From: CAXXOK01 sp963675655
GTDB taxonomy: Bacteria > Bacillota > Clostridia > Christensenellales > Aristaeellaceae
Assembly: GCA_963675655.1 (NCBI GenBank)
Contig: OY776489.1
Location: 248,001 to 312,000 of the forward strand
DNA: 64,000 nt
Direction of reading: 5' to 3'
The notes under the pieces: generated by a model
Database searches by the model: none
Seen by the model: only the letters and a program-made list of their open reading frames with translations
Told to the model about the DNA's origin: nothing
In this document: positions 33,079 through 41,371 of the stretch, one piece after another
How the letters are laid out: every line of letters begins with the position of its first letter
Numbering within the stretch: position 1 is the stretch's first letter
Position numbers and translations under genes: made by a program

Positions 33079-33948
33079 ATGGAATTAACGTATATCGCGG
33101 ACAGCGGCGCATCGTTCAGCTGCAGCAACATCTCACCGCCCATGCCGGCCATACTGCTGAAAGAGGCAGATGGCCTGTATGGGTATGAAAACACCCCCTA
33201 CACCAGCGAGCAGGGCGGACAGGACGGCAGCAAGTTTGTAGGCAGTAAACTGACGCCGCGATCCATCGGGCTGACGCTGAAACTGTTGAAAAACGTGGTA
33301 GAAACCCGGAATACCATACTGCGGACAATCAACCCAAAAAGCCTGGGGGCGCTGCGCCTGACACGTGGAAAACTGACGCGGGACATTCGATGCATAGTGC
33401 AAAAAGTAGACACAAACACGCAGGATGGATCGATCATGAACCTGTATTTTCTCTGCCCGAATCCATACTGGCGGGAAGAGGCGGAGAGCCGCGTAAACAT
33501 TGCCACCTGGCAGCCACTGTTTGCGTATCCACTGACGATAGAGCAGGGCATAGGATTTATGTTCGGCGAACGCACGGAGCAGCGCGTAATCAACGCCCGA
33601 AACGAGGGAACAGCGACCGCAGGAATGCGGGTGGTGTTTGAAGCACGCAGCGAGGTAATCAACCCAAAGATCACCAACGCCATGGACGGTACACAGTATA
33701 TGCTGGCGAATGTAACGCTGCAGGCCGGGGATATGCTGACCATCCAGACCGGAAGCGGAGAGAAAAAAGCGACGCTGTACCGGGCAGAAGGCGGAACCGA
33801 GAGCAACGCATTCAGTTTGCTGGATATCGATAATATTACATTTTTGGAACTGGAACCGGGCGATAACTACCTGAGCTATTCGGCGGATAGCGGGGAAAGC
33901 GCGCTGACGGTGGTTGTGTTCTACTATTCCAGCTATTTGGAGGTGTAG
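33079..33948 (+). CDS. Distal tail protein (Dit)
   Basis: 289 residues, Sipho_tail family; hub between tube and baseplate. The N-terminal domain has GSKFVGSKLTPRSIGLTL, the middle NLYFLCPNPYWR, typical of Firmicute Dit proteins. Follows tape measure by 12 bases. Confidence 0.88.
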   Translation: MELTYIADSGASFSCSNISPPMPAILLKEADGLYGYENTPYTSEQGGQDGSKFVGSKLTPRSIGLTLKLLKNVVETRNTILRTINPKSLGALRLTRGKLTRDIRCIVQKVDTNTQDGSIMNLYFLCPNPYWREEAESRVNIATWQPLFAYPLTIEQGIGFMFGERTEQRVINARNEGTATAGMRVVFEARSEVINPKITNAMDGTQYMLANVTLQAGDMLTIQTGSGEKKATLYRAEGGTESNAFSLLDIDNITFLELEPGDNYLSYSADSGESALTVVVFYYSSYLEV

Positions 33949-33951
33949 CAA

Positions 33952-35034
33952 ATGCACCTATGGATTTACACCCCGTTTGAGCATGTGCCCTGCGGGGTGC
34001 TGGATAACTATACGGGGCTGAGCATTACCCACAAGGCAATAAAAAACGGAGAAATCGAATTCTTCTGTCATTTGGATGATACATCCAAGCAGATACAGGA
34101 AAGTTCCATCATCTGGCCGCAAGGAGATGCGACCGCATTCATCGTGACCACGTGCGAGCAAAGCAAACAGGATAACGGCGAAGAGGTTGTGCAGGTAAAA
34201 GGCGCATGCCTGAAATGGATACTGAGGCAGCGCAAAACGAAAAAACAAACTATATACCAAGGCACGTGCGGAGCTGTGATGAACCAGATGCTGGCAGAGT
34301 TGACCGGGAACCGGGCATTCCCCCGCTTTTCCGCTGTGATCGACAATGCACTGGGCGCCGATATTACCATAACGGTTCCGCAGGACAGCTACAACAGCAC
34401 ATTTCAAGCCATCTGCGAGGCTTCCGGGCTGAATATGCAGATTACCTGGAATGCTACGCAGCGCACGCTGGTGCTGACGGTATCGGCCGGAGCTGACCGG
34501 AGCATTGGAAACACGGACGGGAATACACCGATCCTGTTTGACGAAACACTGGAAACGATGCAGGGCATTGAATACACCCGCAGCATCGCCGACAGCAAGA
34601 ACGTGATGTACATCGTGGACGCGGACGACATGGTGCAGGAAGTTGGCGAAACCGAAAGCAGCGGCTATGAGCGGTTTGAGGAATGCACCATGGACAGCGG
34701 CGGCCGGGAGGTAACCAATGCCGATGGCAGCACCACAACGCTAACGGATGCCGAATATGCGCAAAAGAAAATCGAGGCGGCGCAAAAGGAACTGGACAAG
34801 CTGCGACCGGTCAAGAGCGCGACCGGTGACCTGCCGGCGGAGGAGGCGCTGATTGCCTACGGGGTGGATTACCACCTGGGGGACATCGTAACCGCCCGCA
34901 AGAAGCCATGGGACATGAACGTGAGCGTGCGGATTACCGGGGATACGCTGCGCGAAAAGAACGGAATACTCACCCGCCAGCTGACCATTGGCGATCCGCT
35001 GCTGACGGTGGCTGAACGAATCAAAATGAGGTGA
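33952..35034 (+). CDS. Tail hub protein, ReqiPepy6 gp37-like
   Basis: 360 residues. The family start (LWIYTPFEHVPCGVLDNYTGLSI) and the C-terminal YGVDYHLGDIVTA match the gp37-like group, which replaces gp27/Tal as baseplate hub in many clostridial siphophages. No lytic domain is attached. Confidence 0.88.
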   Translation: MHLWIYTPFEHVPCGVLDNYTGLSITHKAIKNGEIEFFCHLDDTSKQIQESSIIWPQGDATAFIVTTCEQSKQDNGEEVVQVKGACLKWILRQRKTKKQTIYQGTCGAVMNQMLAELTGNRAFPRFSAVIDNALGADITITVPQDSYNSTFQAICEASGLNMQITWNATQRTLVLTVSAGADRSIGNTDGNTPILFDETLETMQGIEYTRSIADSKNVMYIVDADDMVQEVGETESSGYERFEECTMDSGGREVTNADGSTTTLTDAEYAQKKIEAAQKELDKLRPVKSATGDLPAEEALIAYGVDYHLGDIVTARKKPWDMNVSVRITGDTLREKNGILTRQLTIGDPLLTVAERIKMR

Positions 35035-35038
35035 TGGC

Positions 35039-35962
35039 ATGGACATGGATAAATACTACCCGTTTAACGCGATCAGCGGAGACCGGACACATGATGCGGA
35101 CGATCTGGCGCGGATACTGAAAGCGCTGATTTCCAACGGCGTTGCCATGGTGAATGCAACCGATATGCAGGTTGTAGCGGCCGGAGATTTCGACGTAACG
35201 GTGGGTACCGGATGCTGCGTAGCAGAAGGACGACTGGGTGTAAACACCAGCGAAAAGACATTCACGATTGCAGCGCCGTATGCCGGTGCGGATCGCATTG
35301 ACCGGATCGTTGCCCGTGCCGATTACGCCAACCGGAAAATGACGCTGGTATACGTGCAGGGTGTACCGGCAAGCTCCCCCGTCGCGCCCGACCTGCAGAA
35401 TAATGCGGACGGATTTGATATACCGCTAGCACAGATCGCGGTGGCCAGCGGCGCCGCATCCATTACACAATCGGTGATTACGGATGAACGTACCGCCTGC
35501 GGGTTGGTCGTGCCCAACCATTTGGAAGAATGGCTGGCACAAACCAAGGCACTGCTGGAAGAGGATACGGCAGAGATGCTGGATGGTTTATCCACCTGGA
35601 CCACTGCGCAGCAATCCGCATTTGAAGCATGGTTTGCAACCATCCAGAATACGCTGGATGGCGATACCGCGGGAAACCTGCTGAATCTGATTAACCAGTA
35701 CCGCGCCTATGCGTCGCAGGAAACGCTGTTGGTGACAGGCTGGACGGCCAGCGGGGATGTGTATACGCAGACGCTCGCCGTATCCATCGTACCGGCCAAT
35801 TGCGTATTGCACGCTTCTCCCGCCGAGGCAAGCCGTGCGGAGTATCTGGACAACGACATTCACGTGTCGGTGGCCAGCGAGGGAAGCGTAACGTTTACGG
35901 CTTCCGGTGAGCCGGGCAATGATTTGATGGTGAATCTCTCCGTTTCGGAGGTGAGCGCGTGA
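35039..35962 (+). CDS. Baseplate protein (BppU-like N-terminus)
   Basis: 307 residues. The start (YPFNAISGDRTHDADDLARILKALISNG) is widely found in phage structural proteins that attach receptor-binding proteins. A helix near 160-215 is followed by a C-terminal beta domain. Overlaps the glycine-rich gene by four bases. Confidence 0.78.
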   Translation: MDMDKYYPFNAISGDRTHDADDLARILKALISNGVAMVNATDMQVVAAGDFDVTVGTGCCVAEGRLGVNTSEKTFTIAAPYAGADRIDRIVARADYANRKMTLVYVQGVPASSPVAPDLQNNADGFDIPLAQIAVASGAASITQSVITDERTACGLVVPNHLEEWLAQTKALLEEDTAEMLDGLSTWTTAQQSAFEAWFATIQNTLDGDTAGNLLNLINQYRAYASQETLLVTGWTASGDVYTQTLAVSIVPANCVLHASPAEASRAEYLDNDIHVSVASEGSVTFTASGEPGNDLMVNLSVSEVSA

Positions 35963-36957
35963 TTTACATTATGAATCAAGGCGGCGGAGCAAAGCAATTA
36001 GCCATTAAAGTATTGGGCGGTATTACCCAGCCCACAGGCAAAGCCGGGTACATCTGGATTAACACGGCGACCGAAATCGGGAAATACACGTTCTCCGTAG
36101 CGGAGCCATCCAGCCCCGCAAGCGGTGACGTATGGATACAGACCAATGCCGCCAGTACCAACGTGGTGGAGTTGCTGCGAACCACGAACAGCGTAAAGGT
36201 GAACATTCTGCGTGTAAAGCAGTACAACGGCGCTGGATGGGATATGTGCAGGGCGTATTACCACAATGGCACCGATTGGGCGCAGGTGTCATTTACGTTC
36301 GACCCATCGACGGATATTACCTATACCGGTGATTATACGGTAATTGATGATGGCGGCGGGGATTGGCGTATTAAGTTTTTAACCAGCGGAAATGTAACGT
36401 TTTCTGCCGTTCCGGAAGAGCTGGACACATTCCTTGTTGGTGGAGGCGGAGGAGGCGGTGCCAATAGCGTGGGTCGGGGAGGCGGTGGAGGATATACTAC
36501 CACTAATCAAGTAATCCCGGTAAAAGACACTGCATACACGATTACCGTCGGTAGTGGTTCTACCGGTAATGGCGGAACTACATCCGCATTTGGTTTGACT
36601 GCTGGCGGTGGTCAATCTGCGGCTAACGGCTCAAATGGTGGGTCTGGCGGTGGTGATTATCCTTCAGGTAATGGCGGAAGCGATGGAAGCGATGGCTCAA
36701 ATGCTTCCGGGACAATCTGTAGAGGGCAGGGCACCACTACACGTGAATTCGCAGAGGCATCTGGCACGTTATATGCGGGCGGTGGTGGCGCAAATTCGGC
36801 TGGACACGGCGGCAATGGAGGCGGTGGTGACGCGCTGGGAGCGAATACCGGGGACGCTGGTGATACAAATACTGGCGGAGGCGGCGGCTATGGATGGACA
36901 ACAGGCGGTTCTGGCGGTTCGGGTATCGTGATTATCCGCAACCACCGCGCGGCATAA
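35959..36957 (+). CDS. Receptor-binding protein with glycine-rich C-terminal domain
   Basis: 332 residues from a GTG at 35959 with GGAGGTG upstream. N-terminal beta domain (1-150), then from about residue 155 a glycine-rich domain with GGGGGGG, GRGGGGGY and many GGxGG runs, ending GSGIVIIRNHRAA. The same plan is found in phage and host Gly-rich adhesins and recalls the poly-glycine sandwich of T2/S16 gp38. Likely the host-recognition tip. Confidence 0.78.
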   Translation: MIYIMNQGGGAKQLAIKVLGGITQPTGKAGYIWINTATEIGKYTFSVAEPSSPASGDVWIQTNAASTNVVELLRTTNSVKVNILRVKQYNGAGWDMCRAYYHNGTDWAQVSFTFDPSTDITYTGDYTVIDDGGGDWRIKFLTSGNVTFSAVPEELDTFLVGGGGGGGANSVGRGGGGGYTTTNQVIPVKDTAYTITVGSGSTGNGGTTSAFGLTAGGGQSAANGSNGGSGGGDYPSGNGGSDGSDGSNASGTICRGQGTTTREFAEASGTLYAGGGGANSAGHGGNGGGGDALGANTGDAGDTNTGGGGGYGWTTGGSGGSGIVIIRNHRAA

Positions 36958-36969
36958 GGAGGCGATAAC

Positions 36970-37239
36970 GTGAAAAATTATGCAATGATCGAAAACGGCG
37001 TTGTCGCTAACATCATCTGGCTAAATGATGAAAACGCTGGAGACTTTCCCGCAGCTATCCCGCTTGCGGATCGCCCGGTGGGGATCGGAGACGCCTACGC
37101 AGACGGTGTGTTTATCCGGGATGGCGTACCGGTACTTACGCCCATGGAACAGGCGCAGGCGACCATAGCAGCGTTAGACGCGCAGGTTATCCAGTTGGAA
37201 TACGACAACATCATGATTGAATATGGATTGGAGGTATAA
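36970..37239 (+). CDS. Small tail-associated protein
   Basis: 89 residues from a GTG at 36970 (AAGGAGGCG). The start YAMIENGVVANIIWLNDENA is a recurring phrase in short proteins next to tail fibre genes, perhaps fibre chaperones. C-terminal helix. Confidence 0.65.
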   Translation: MKNYAMIENGVVANIIWLNDENAGDFPAAIPLADRPVGIGDAYADGVFIRDGVPVLTPMEQAQATIAALDAQVIQLEYDNIMIEYGLEV

Positions 37240-37241
37240 CC

Positions 37242-37382
37242 ATGCTGTATGACATTCTGGTACGGATGATTAACCGGGGCGCGCTGGATGGACTAGCCGA
37301 AAAGGTTGACGTTTTCTATGCAGTCGGTCGATTGTCGGACGAACAGTACAATACGCTGGTGGGTATGCTGCCATCGGCGTAA
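37242..37382 (+). CDS. XkdX-like small protein
   Basis: 46 residues, ATG at 37242 with GGAGGT upstream. Short XkdX-type protein of the tail-lysis boundary (MLYDILVRMINRGALDG, LSDEQYNTLVGM). Role in tail assembly is unproven. Confidence 0.7.
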   Translation: MLYDILVRMINRGALDGLAEKVDVFYAVGRLSDEQYNTLVGMLPSA

Positions 37383-37403
37383 CCAAAAGCAAAATAGAAT
37401 ACG

Positions 37404-37429
37404 AAAGCGAGCTTAACGGCTCGCTTTTT
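37404..37429 (+). terminator. Terminator before the lysis cassette
   Basis: AGCGAGC/GCTCGCT with a 6-base loop followed by TTTT. Separates tail and lysis transcripts. Confidence 0.85.
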
Positions 37430-37446
37430 GAATGGGAGGTGATTGC

Positions 37447-38283
37447 ATGACCGTAACCCTTACGGAATTTCTAGCATTGAGCAATGAAATACGGGACGAA
37501 GAACCTGTATACGATAACGGAGGTACCGGGGCAGATGGTACCTGTGACTGTATCGGAATGATCATGGGCGCGATGTACAGGGCCGGGCAATCTAAATACG
37601 CGCTGCATTCCACAAATTACTTTGCGCGCAGCCAGACGGTTGACCCTATCGACAATTTGACTGTAGGAAATCTAATTGTCGGTATGGTCGTATATAAATA
37701 CCGAAACTCCGGAGATTCCGGTTATAACCTGCCGATCCGCAACCAGGTAGGCGGGAGGAATTATAACGGTGACCTGCGCGACTATTACCATGTGGGCGTA
37801 GTGATGTCTATTAGCCCGCTGGTGATTATGCACTGTACCAGTTCTAGCGGGGTAAATGGGATCACAACCGACAGCAAACTGGGGCAGTGGAAATACGGCG
37901 GGAAGCTGAAACATGTTGACTATGACGATTACGACGAAAGCGAGGCGACTATTGTGGGGCTGGCGGGGAAAACCTGCATCGTGATATCGGACGGTGCATT
38001 GAATCTGCGTAAGGCCGCGAATAAAAGCGGTACCCGGATTATGCAGATACCGGAAGGCGGACAGGTGTATTGCTACACCGACACCGGGACATGGGCAAAA
38101 GTAAAATACGACGCCGACGGGAAAAGCAACGTCGGGTACGTAATGAGCAAGTATCTGAAAGAGGCGGAGGACCAGGACGGGGATACAGAGACTACGGAAA
38201 CCGATACGGGCGGAGACCTCGTAACGATCACGCTGACCGCCACGCAGGCAGCAGTATTCAAAGAAATTGCAGCGATGCTGTAA
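37447..38283 (+). CDS. Endolysin: NlpC/P60-like domain plus SH3 domain
   Basis: 278 residues, ATG at 37447 after GGGAGGTG. The N-terminal peptidase domain (1-165) has TCDCIG with C35 as the likely nucleophile and YYHVGVVM with the catalytic His. An SH3b wall-binding domain follows (about 178-242), then an acidic tail. Lyses the host wall together with the holin downstream. Confidence 0.86.
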   Translation: MTVTLTEFLALSNEIRDEEPVYDNGGTGADGTCDCIGMIMGAMYRAGQSKYALHSTNYFARSQTVDPIDNLTVGNLIVGMVVYKYRNSGDSGYNLPIRNQVGGRNYNGDLRDYYHVGVVMSISPLVIMHCTSSSGVNGITTDSKLGQWKYGGKLKHVDYDDYDESEATIVGLAGKTCIVISDGALNLRKAANKSGTRIMQIPEGGQVYCYTDTGTWAKVKYDADGKSNVGYVMSKYLKEAEDQDGDTETTETDTGGDLVTITLTATQAAVFKEIAAML

Positions 38284-38296
38284 GGCGGTGTGAGAA

Positions 38297-38623
38297 GTGC
38301 AAGACGGGCTGAAAGATTTCATCACAGGTTTGGTGGCGCTTGCGGGGCTGGCACTATCGTTCTATTTCGGAAGCAAGACGAAACGCCGTAATGACAAATG
38401 CGATGATCAAAACGAGGCATCTGAACTAACGCGGTTAGGCGTGATGTTAGGATTCATCCGGGATGATGTGGTTGAAATTAAAAGCGGGATGAAGAACAAA
38501 CAGGAAGAGGATAAAGATACCCGCGAACGTCTGGTAAAGGTTGAGGAAAGCACGAAACAGGCGCATAAACGCATTGACCAGATGATGGGGTACAGAATAA
38601 AACCGCCTGATTCGGAGGCGTGA
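38297..38623 (+). CDS. XhlA-like membrane protein of the lysis cassette
   Basis: 108 residues from a GTG at 38297. One membrane helix (about 8-25) and a long charged coiled coil (VKVEESTKQAHKRIDQMM), the plan of haemolysin XhlA-type proteins that assist the holin. Confidence 0.7.
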   Translation: MQDGLKDFITGLVALAGLALSFYFGSKTKRRNDKCDDQNEASELTRLGVMLGFIRDDVVEIKSGMKNKQEEDKDTRERLVKVEESTKQAHKRIDQMMGYRIKPPDSEA

Positions 38624-38625
38624 CA

Positions 38626-38991
38626 ATGAGTACAAGCAAGGCTCAAAGCCCTAACGGAAAAACACGTTCGCCCACCAAACGAAGGACAAAAACCACCAAG
38701 AGCCAAAGCGCCGTTGATGTGCTGCTGTTCGCGCTGCAGTGCAGCCAGCGCCTTGGGCAGTGGATTACACTGCTGTTCATGGTGCATGTGCTTACAACGC
38801 TGGCCGGGTTCTTCATCAACATTGATCTATGTGAATACCTTATATCGCTGATGGGTACGTGCTCACCGGTTTATGGGATCGGGATCGGTGGGTATTTTGG
38901 GAAGGCAGCCGTTGAAAACGTGCTGAAAATCAGGAAAAGCATTGCGACAATGGATAACTACAATGACACTGAGAACGATGGGAACGGATAA
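38626..38991 (+). CDS. Putative small holin-like membrane protein
   Basis: 121 residues, ATG at 38626. Basic N-terminus of 30 residues, then two or three hydrophobic segments (about 45-66 and 76-95). Part of the lysis cassette by position. It may be a second holin or antiholin. Confidence 0.6.
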   Translation: MSTSKAQSPNGKTRSPTKRRTKTTKSQSAVDVLLFALQCSQRLGQWITLLFMVHVLTTLAGFFINIDLCEYLISLMGTCSPVYGIGIGGYFGKAAVENVLKIRKSIATMDNYNDTENDGNG

Positions 38992-39003
38992 GGAGGAAAT
39001 ACC

Positions 39004-39453
39004 ATGAAACGGATACTTACAATTTGGATGCTGCTGATGCTGGTGCTGGTGAGCACCTACGCCATGGCCGAGACGGCCGTGGACACTTCCGCGGTTATGA
39101 CCCAAGTGGTGATTTGGGTACTCTGCGGAGTATTAACCGCGCTGGGAGCGGTCGCCACATGGGTTGCGAAAAGTTATATTATCCCGTGGATGAAAGACAC
39201 CGTTGTACCCTGGTTAAAACAACATAAATTATTAGAGGCAGCTAAGACAGCCGTTGAATATGCCGAGGCACAACTAGGACGATACACAGGCGATGAAAAG
39301 TGGTCGCTGGCACTTAGCCTGATCGACAAGTTAGGATTTGACATCAGTGATGAAACCGTGGTGGCTGCTCTGAAAGCCAAGTGGAAGGAACTGGACTTGG
39401 CGCAGGTGGCCGCCGGAATTAAAGATACGCTGGAAAGCAAAGAAGAAACCTGA
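39004..39453 (+). CDS. Phage holin, LLH family
   Basis: 149 residues. Signal-like helix at 4-22, second hydrophobic segment at about 30-53, then a helical soluble part (VVPWLKQHKLLEAAKTAVEYAEAQLG) typical of the LLH holin family. Forms the lesion that frees the endolysin. Followed by a terminator at 39488. Confidence 0.85.
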   Translation: MKRILTIWMLLMLVLVSTYAMAETAVDTSAVMTQVVIWVLCGVLTALGAVATWVAKSYIIPWMKDTVVPWLKQHKLLEAAKTAVEYAEAQLGRYTGDEKWSLALSLIDKLGFDISDETVVAALKAKWKELDLAQVAAGIKDTLESKEET

Positions 39454-39487
39454 TCACACGATCAGGTTGGTAAACATTTGAATGCAA

Positions 39488-39517
39488 AAGCCCCGCTATG
39501 TGCGGGGCTTCTTTTTG
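39488..39517 (+). terminator. Terminator of the late operon
   Basis: AAGCCCCGC/GCGGGGCTT around TATGT, followed by CTTTTT. Ends the lysis transcript against the convergent cargo genes. Confidence 0.88.
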
Positions 39518-39522
39518 ATTTA

Positions 39523-39951
39523 TCAGGCGTTTTTAATGATACGCTCTAACACGGCTTTAATTGTCGTGCCCTCAGCAGCGGCCATTTTACGCAACTTATC
39601 ATCCATTGCGGCACTGATTTTAGCGTTTAGTGTTACCTGTGTTTCGTCGTCCTCTACGACACCGAAGGCAGCTTCGTATTCGTCTGCGGTCAGGTTTTCC
39701 TCTGCCCATTTCTGGGCGGTTTCATACGTTAGCGGTATGATTTTTTCGCCGCCCGTCCACCAGTTCTGTTCTGCCGCCACAGCGTAGCGGGTGTTTGCCC
39801 CGCCTACGCCGTGCAGAAAATACTCACCACTTTTTTTTAGGTACAGGGTTTCGGACAGTCTGGATATTCCGGTTTCTTGGTTTTCTTTATAGCTTCCAAT
39901 TTCGCGGGCTGTTTCCGTGTCGTAGGATTTGCCATTGATGATTTTTTTCAT
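39523..39951 (-). CDS. Cargo protein with repeat domain and ribbon-helix-helix-like tail (paralogue A)
   Basis: 142 residues, ATG after AGGAGGCATC. The N-terminal domain (ingKSYDTETAREIGSY, YLKKSGEYFLHGVGGANTRYA) is shared with the next gene. The C-terminus (TLNAKISAAMDDKLRKMAAAEGTTIKAVLERII) looks like an RHH/Arc-type DNA-binding helix pair. Possibly the regulator of the cargo cluster. Family is recurrent in clostridial phages but has no known function. Confidence 0.68.
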   Translation of the reverse strand: MKKIINGKSYDTETAREIGSYKENQETGISRLSETLYLKKSGEYFLHGVGGANTRYAVAAEQNWWTGGEKIIPLTYETAQKWAEENLTADEYEAAFGVVEDDETQVTLNAKISAAMDDKLRKMAAAEGTTIKAVLERIIKNA

Positions 39952-39972
39952 AGTAGATGCCTCCTGCTAATA

Positions 39973-40290
39973 TTAATACCACGCTGGGATATTATCACCA
40001 AAATGTGATAGGAAATCCGATTTTTCCATGCACCTATTTGCCCAGGACCAAATACTATCCTGATCGTATAACGGACAGATGCCCTTGCCAGCACTCCAGT
40101 GCCGATCGCCGCCGTGCGCGAAAATCGTATTAGCGCCACCCTCGCCAGCTAAGAAATATTCGCCATTCTTTGTGATATATAGATCACATTCACAGTATTG
40201 CAGATCGTTACGCGGAAGATCGCTAACGTAGCTGCCAAGTTTGGTTGATTTTTCGGTGTCGTACGATACTCCCTGATAACTCCATTTCAT
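39973..40290 (-). CDS. Cargo protein related to its neighbour (paralogue B)
   Basis: 105 residues from the ATG at 40290 (GGAGGAAATC upstream). Shares with paralogue A the phrases VSYDTEKSTKLGSY and LYITKNGEYFLAGEGGANTIFA, but lacks the RHH-like tail. Separated from A by 21 bases. Function unknown. Confidence 0.68.
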   Translation of the reverse strand: MKWSYQGVSYDTEKSTKLGSYVSDLPRNDLQYCECDLYITKNGEYFLAGEGGANTIFAHGGDRHWSAGKGICPLYDQDSIWSWANRCMEKSDFLSHFGDNIPAWY

Positions 40291-40345
40291 GTGATTTCCT
40301 CCATGCCCGGCGGCTTTTCCCGTCTGCGGCTGTTTATTGGTTACG

Positions 40346-40735
40346 TTAGGCAATCTTTACCCCACTGAATGTGTACAACGTTACGTCGAGGTTGTTACGG
40401 CGGCTGGGGACGTAGCACTTTTCTACGTTGTCATAGTAACCATATTCCTTAACGACATAGTGTTTGGAATTTATACGGGTTTCAACAATAGAGAAATATG
40501 TGCGGGACTTGCCGTTTTTTTCCCACAGGCGCGCTATGGCTTCCAAATGCCAGCCTTCGGGCTGTGCGGATGCGTCAACGATTTTCTGCAATATTGCGAT
40601 GTAGTGATCTTCCCCTTTGACGGGGGCTTTCGCCATCTCCCACGCCCAGCGCAGGCAAAGGCCGAAATCATTAGATGAGTTCTGCCGTTTGATTTCCCAT
40701 GCCTTGCTCATGATAATTTTTATGTTATACTTCAT
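40346..40735 (-). CDS. Cargo protein of unknown function
   Basis: 129 residues, ATG at 40735 with GGAGGAAAC upstream; a longer frame to 40897 would cover the promoter repeat. Begins YNIKIIMSKAWEIKRQ and has DFGLCLRWAWEMAKA, a phrase that recurs in accessory proteins of clostridial phages and plasmids. First gene after promoter repeat A. Confidence 0.65.
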   Translation of the reverse strand: MKYNIKIIMSKAWEIKRQNSSNDFGLCLRWAWEMAKAPVKGEDHYIAILQKIVDASAQPEGWHLEAIARLWEKNGKSRTYFSIVETRINSKHYVVKEYGYYDNVEKCYVPSRRNNLDVTLYTFSGVKIA

Positions 40736-40764
40736 CGTTGTTTCCTCCGCGTTTTGTTTGTTTA

Positions 40765-40836
40765 TGTTTTCTACATTCATAGTATAGCATATTGTTTCTA
40801 CATTGTCAACATAAAAATAGAAAAAGTAGAAAATAA
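40765..40836 (-). repeat. 72-bp promoter/operator repeat, copy A
   Basis: Identical over 72 bases to 41140-41211. On the minus strand it has TTGACA (40809-40804), 17 bases, TATACT (40786-40781). GTAGAAA occurs twice in direct order and once inverted around the promoter, as expected for a repressor operator. Drives the gene at 40346-40735 and probably the two beyond. Confidence 0.88.
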
Positions 40837-40909
40837 TTTGTGAAAGCTGTTTCCCGCGACCGCCTTTCGGCGGTTTCGGCTGGTTACAATCCAGCACTCA
40901 TCAGGCGGG

Positions 40910-41095
40910 TTAAAACGTTACGTGGTATATCTTATCTACAAAACGTTGCGCGGCTGATACGATGTTCCCGTTACGATCTGTTACAAAACATTTTTCTCCC
41001 TGGTTGTCGCGAAGATGTTTTACGCTATTGCGACTGTTAGATTCATAGGACAATTCCTGCCTGTAATCCCCAACGATAGTTACGATGTATTTCAT
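40910..41095 (-). CDS. Small cargo protein
   Basis: 61 residues, ATG at 41095 after GGAGGAAATAAC. Beta-rich start (KYIVTIVGDYRQELSYE), DRNGNIVSAAQRFVDKIYHV. Served by promoter repeat B, and its leader (41103-41135) resembles that of the gene at 39973-40290. Function unknown. Confidence 0.6.
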   Translation of the reverse strand: MKYIVTIVGDYRQELSYESNSRNSVKHLRDNQGEKCFVTDRNGNIVSAAQRFVDKIYHVTF

Positions 41096-41139
41096 GTTAT
41101 TTCCTCCATGCCCGGCGGCTTACCCCGCCTGCGGCTTGC

Positions 41140-41211
41140 TGTTTTCTACATTCATAGTATAGCATATTGTTTCTACATTGTCAACATAAAAATAGAAAAA
41201 GTAGAAAATAA
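41140..41211 (-). repeat. 72-bp promoter/operator repeat, copy B
   Basis: Exact copy of 40765-40836 with the same TTGACA (41184-41179), 17-base spacer and TATACT (41161-41156). Its perfect identity, unlike the diverged genes around it, suggests recent duplication or gene conversion, or strong selection for common control. Confidence 0.88.
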
Positions 41212-41257
41212 ATATATAATAATTGAAACCAAAATACAGTAAAATATGTTGGCAACC

Positions 41258-41328
41258 GCTGATGCCTACATTGTAGGCATCCGTGTAAGCAACAGCGCCA
41301 AATAAACACAAAGAAGCGCAAAGAAGCG
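41258..41328. repeat. Attachment-arm repeat, copy 3 (right arm of this prophage)
   Basis: TACATTGTA at 41267, AAGAAGCG at 41311 and again at 41321. ATGCCTACA/TGTAGGCAT form a perfect palindrome; compared with copy 1 both sides changed together (TCT/AGA to GCC/GGC), so the pairing itself is conserved. It sits 60 bases from the tRNA end. Likely the integrase arm-binding site. Confidence 0.7.
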
Positions 41329-41335
41329 TATAAAG

Positions 41336-41371
41336 AAAACCCCACCGCAAATTCATATGCGGTGGGGTTTT
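41336..41371 (-). terminator. Terminator of tRNA-Ser(GCU), supplied by the phage
   Basis: AAAACCCCACCGCA/TGCGGTGGGGTTTT, 14-bp stem directly after the CCA end, nearly identical to the displaced one at 5053-5088. Confidence 0.88.

Noticed and set aside
40765..41211. 72-bp repeats as a CRISPR array or insertion sequence ends
   Set aside because: Only two direct copies with genes between, no spacer pattern, no transposase; each is a complete promoter.
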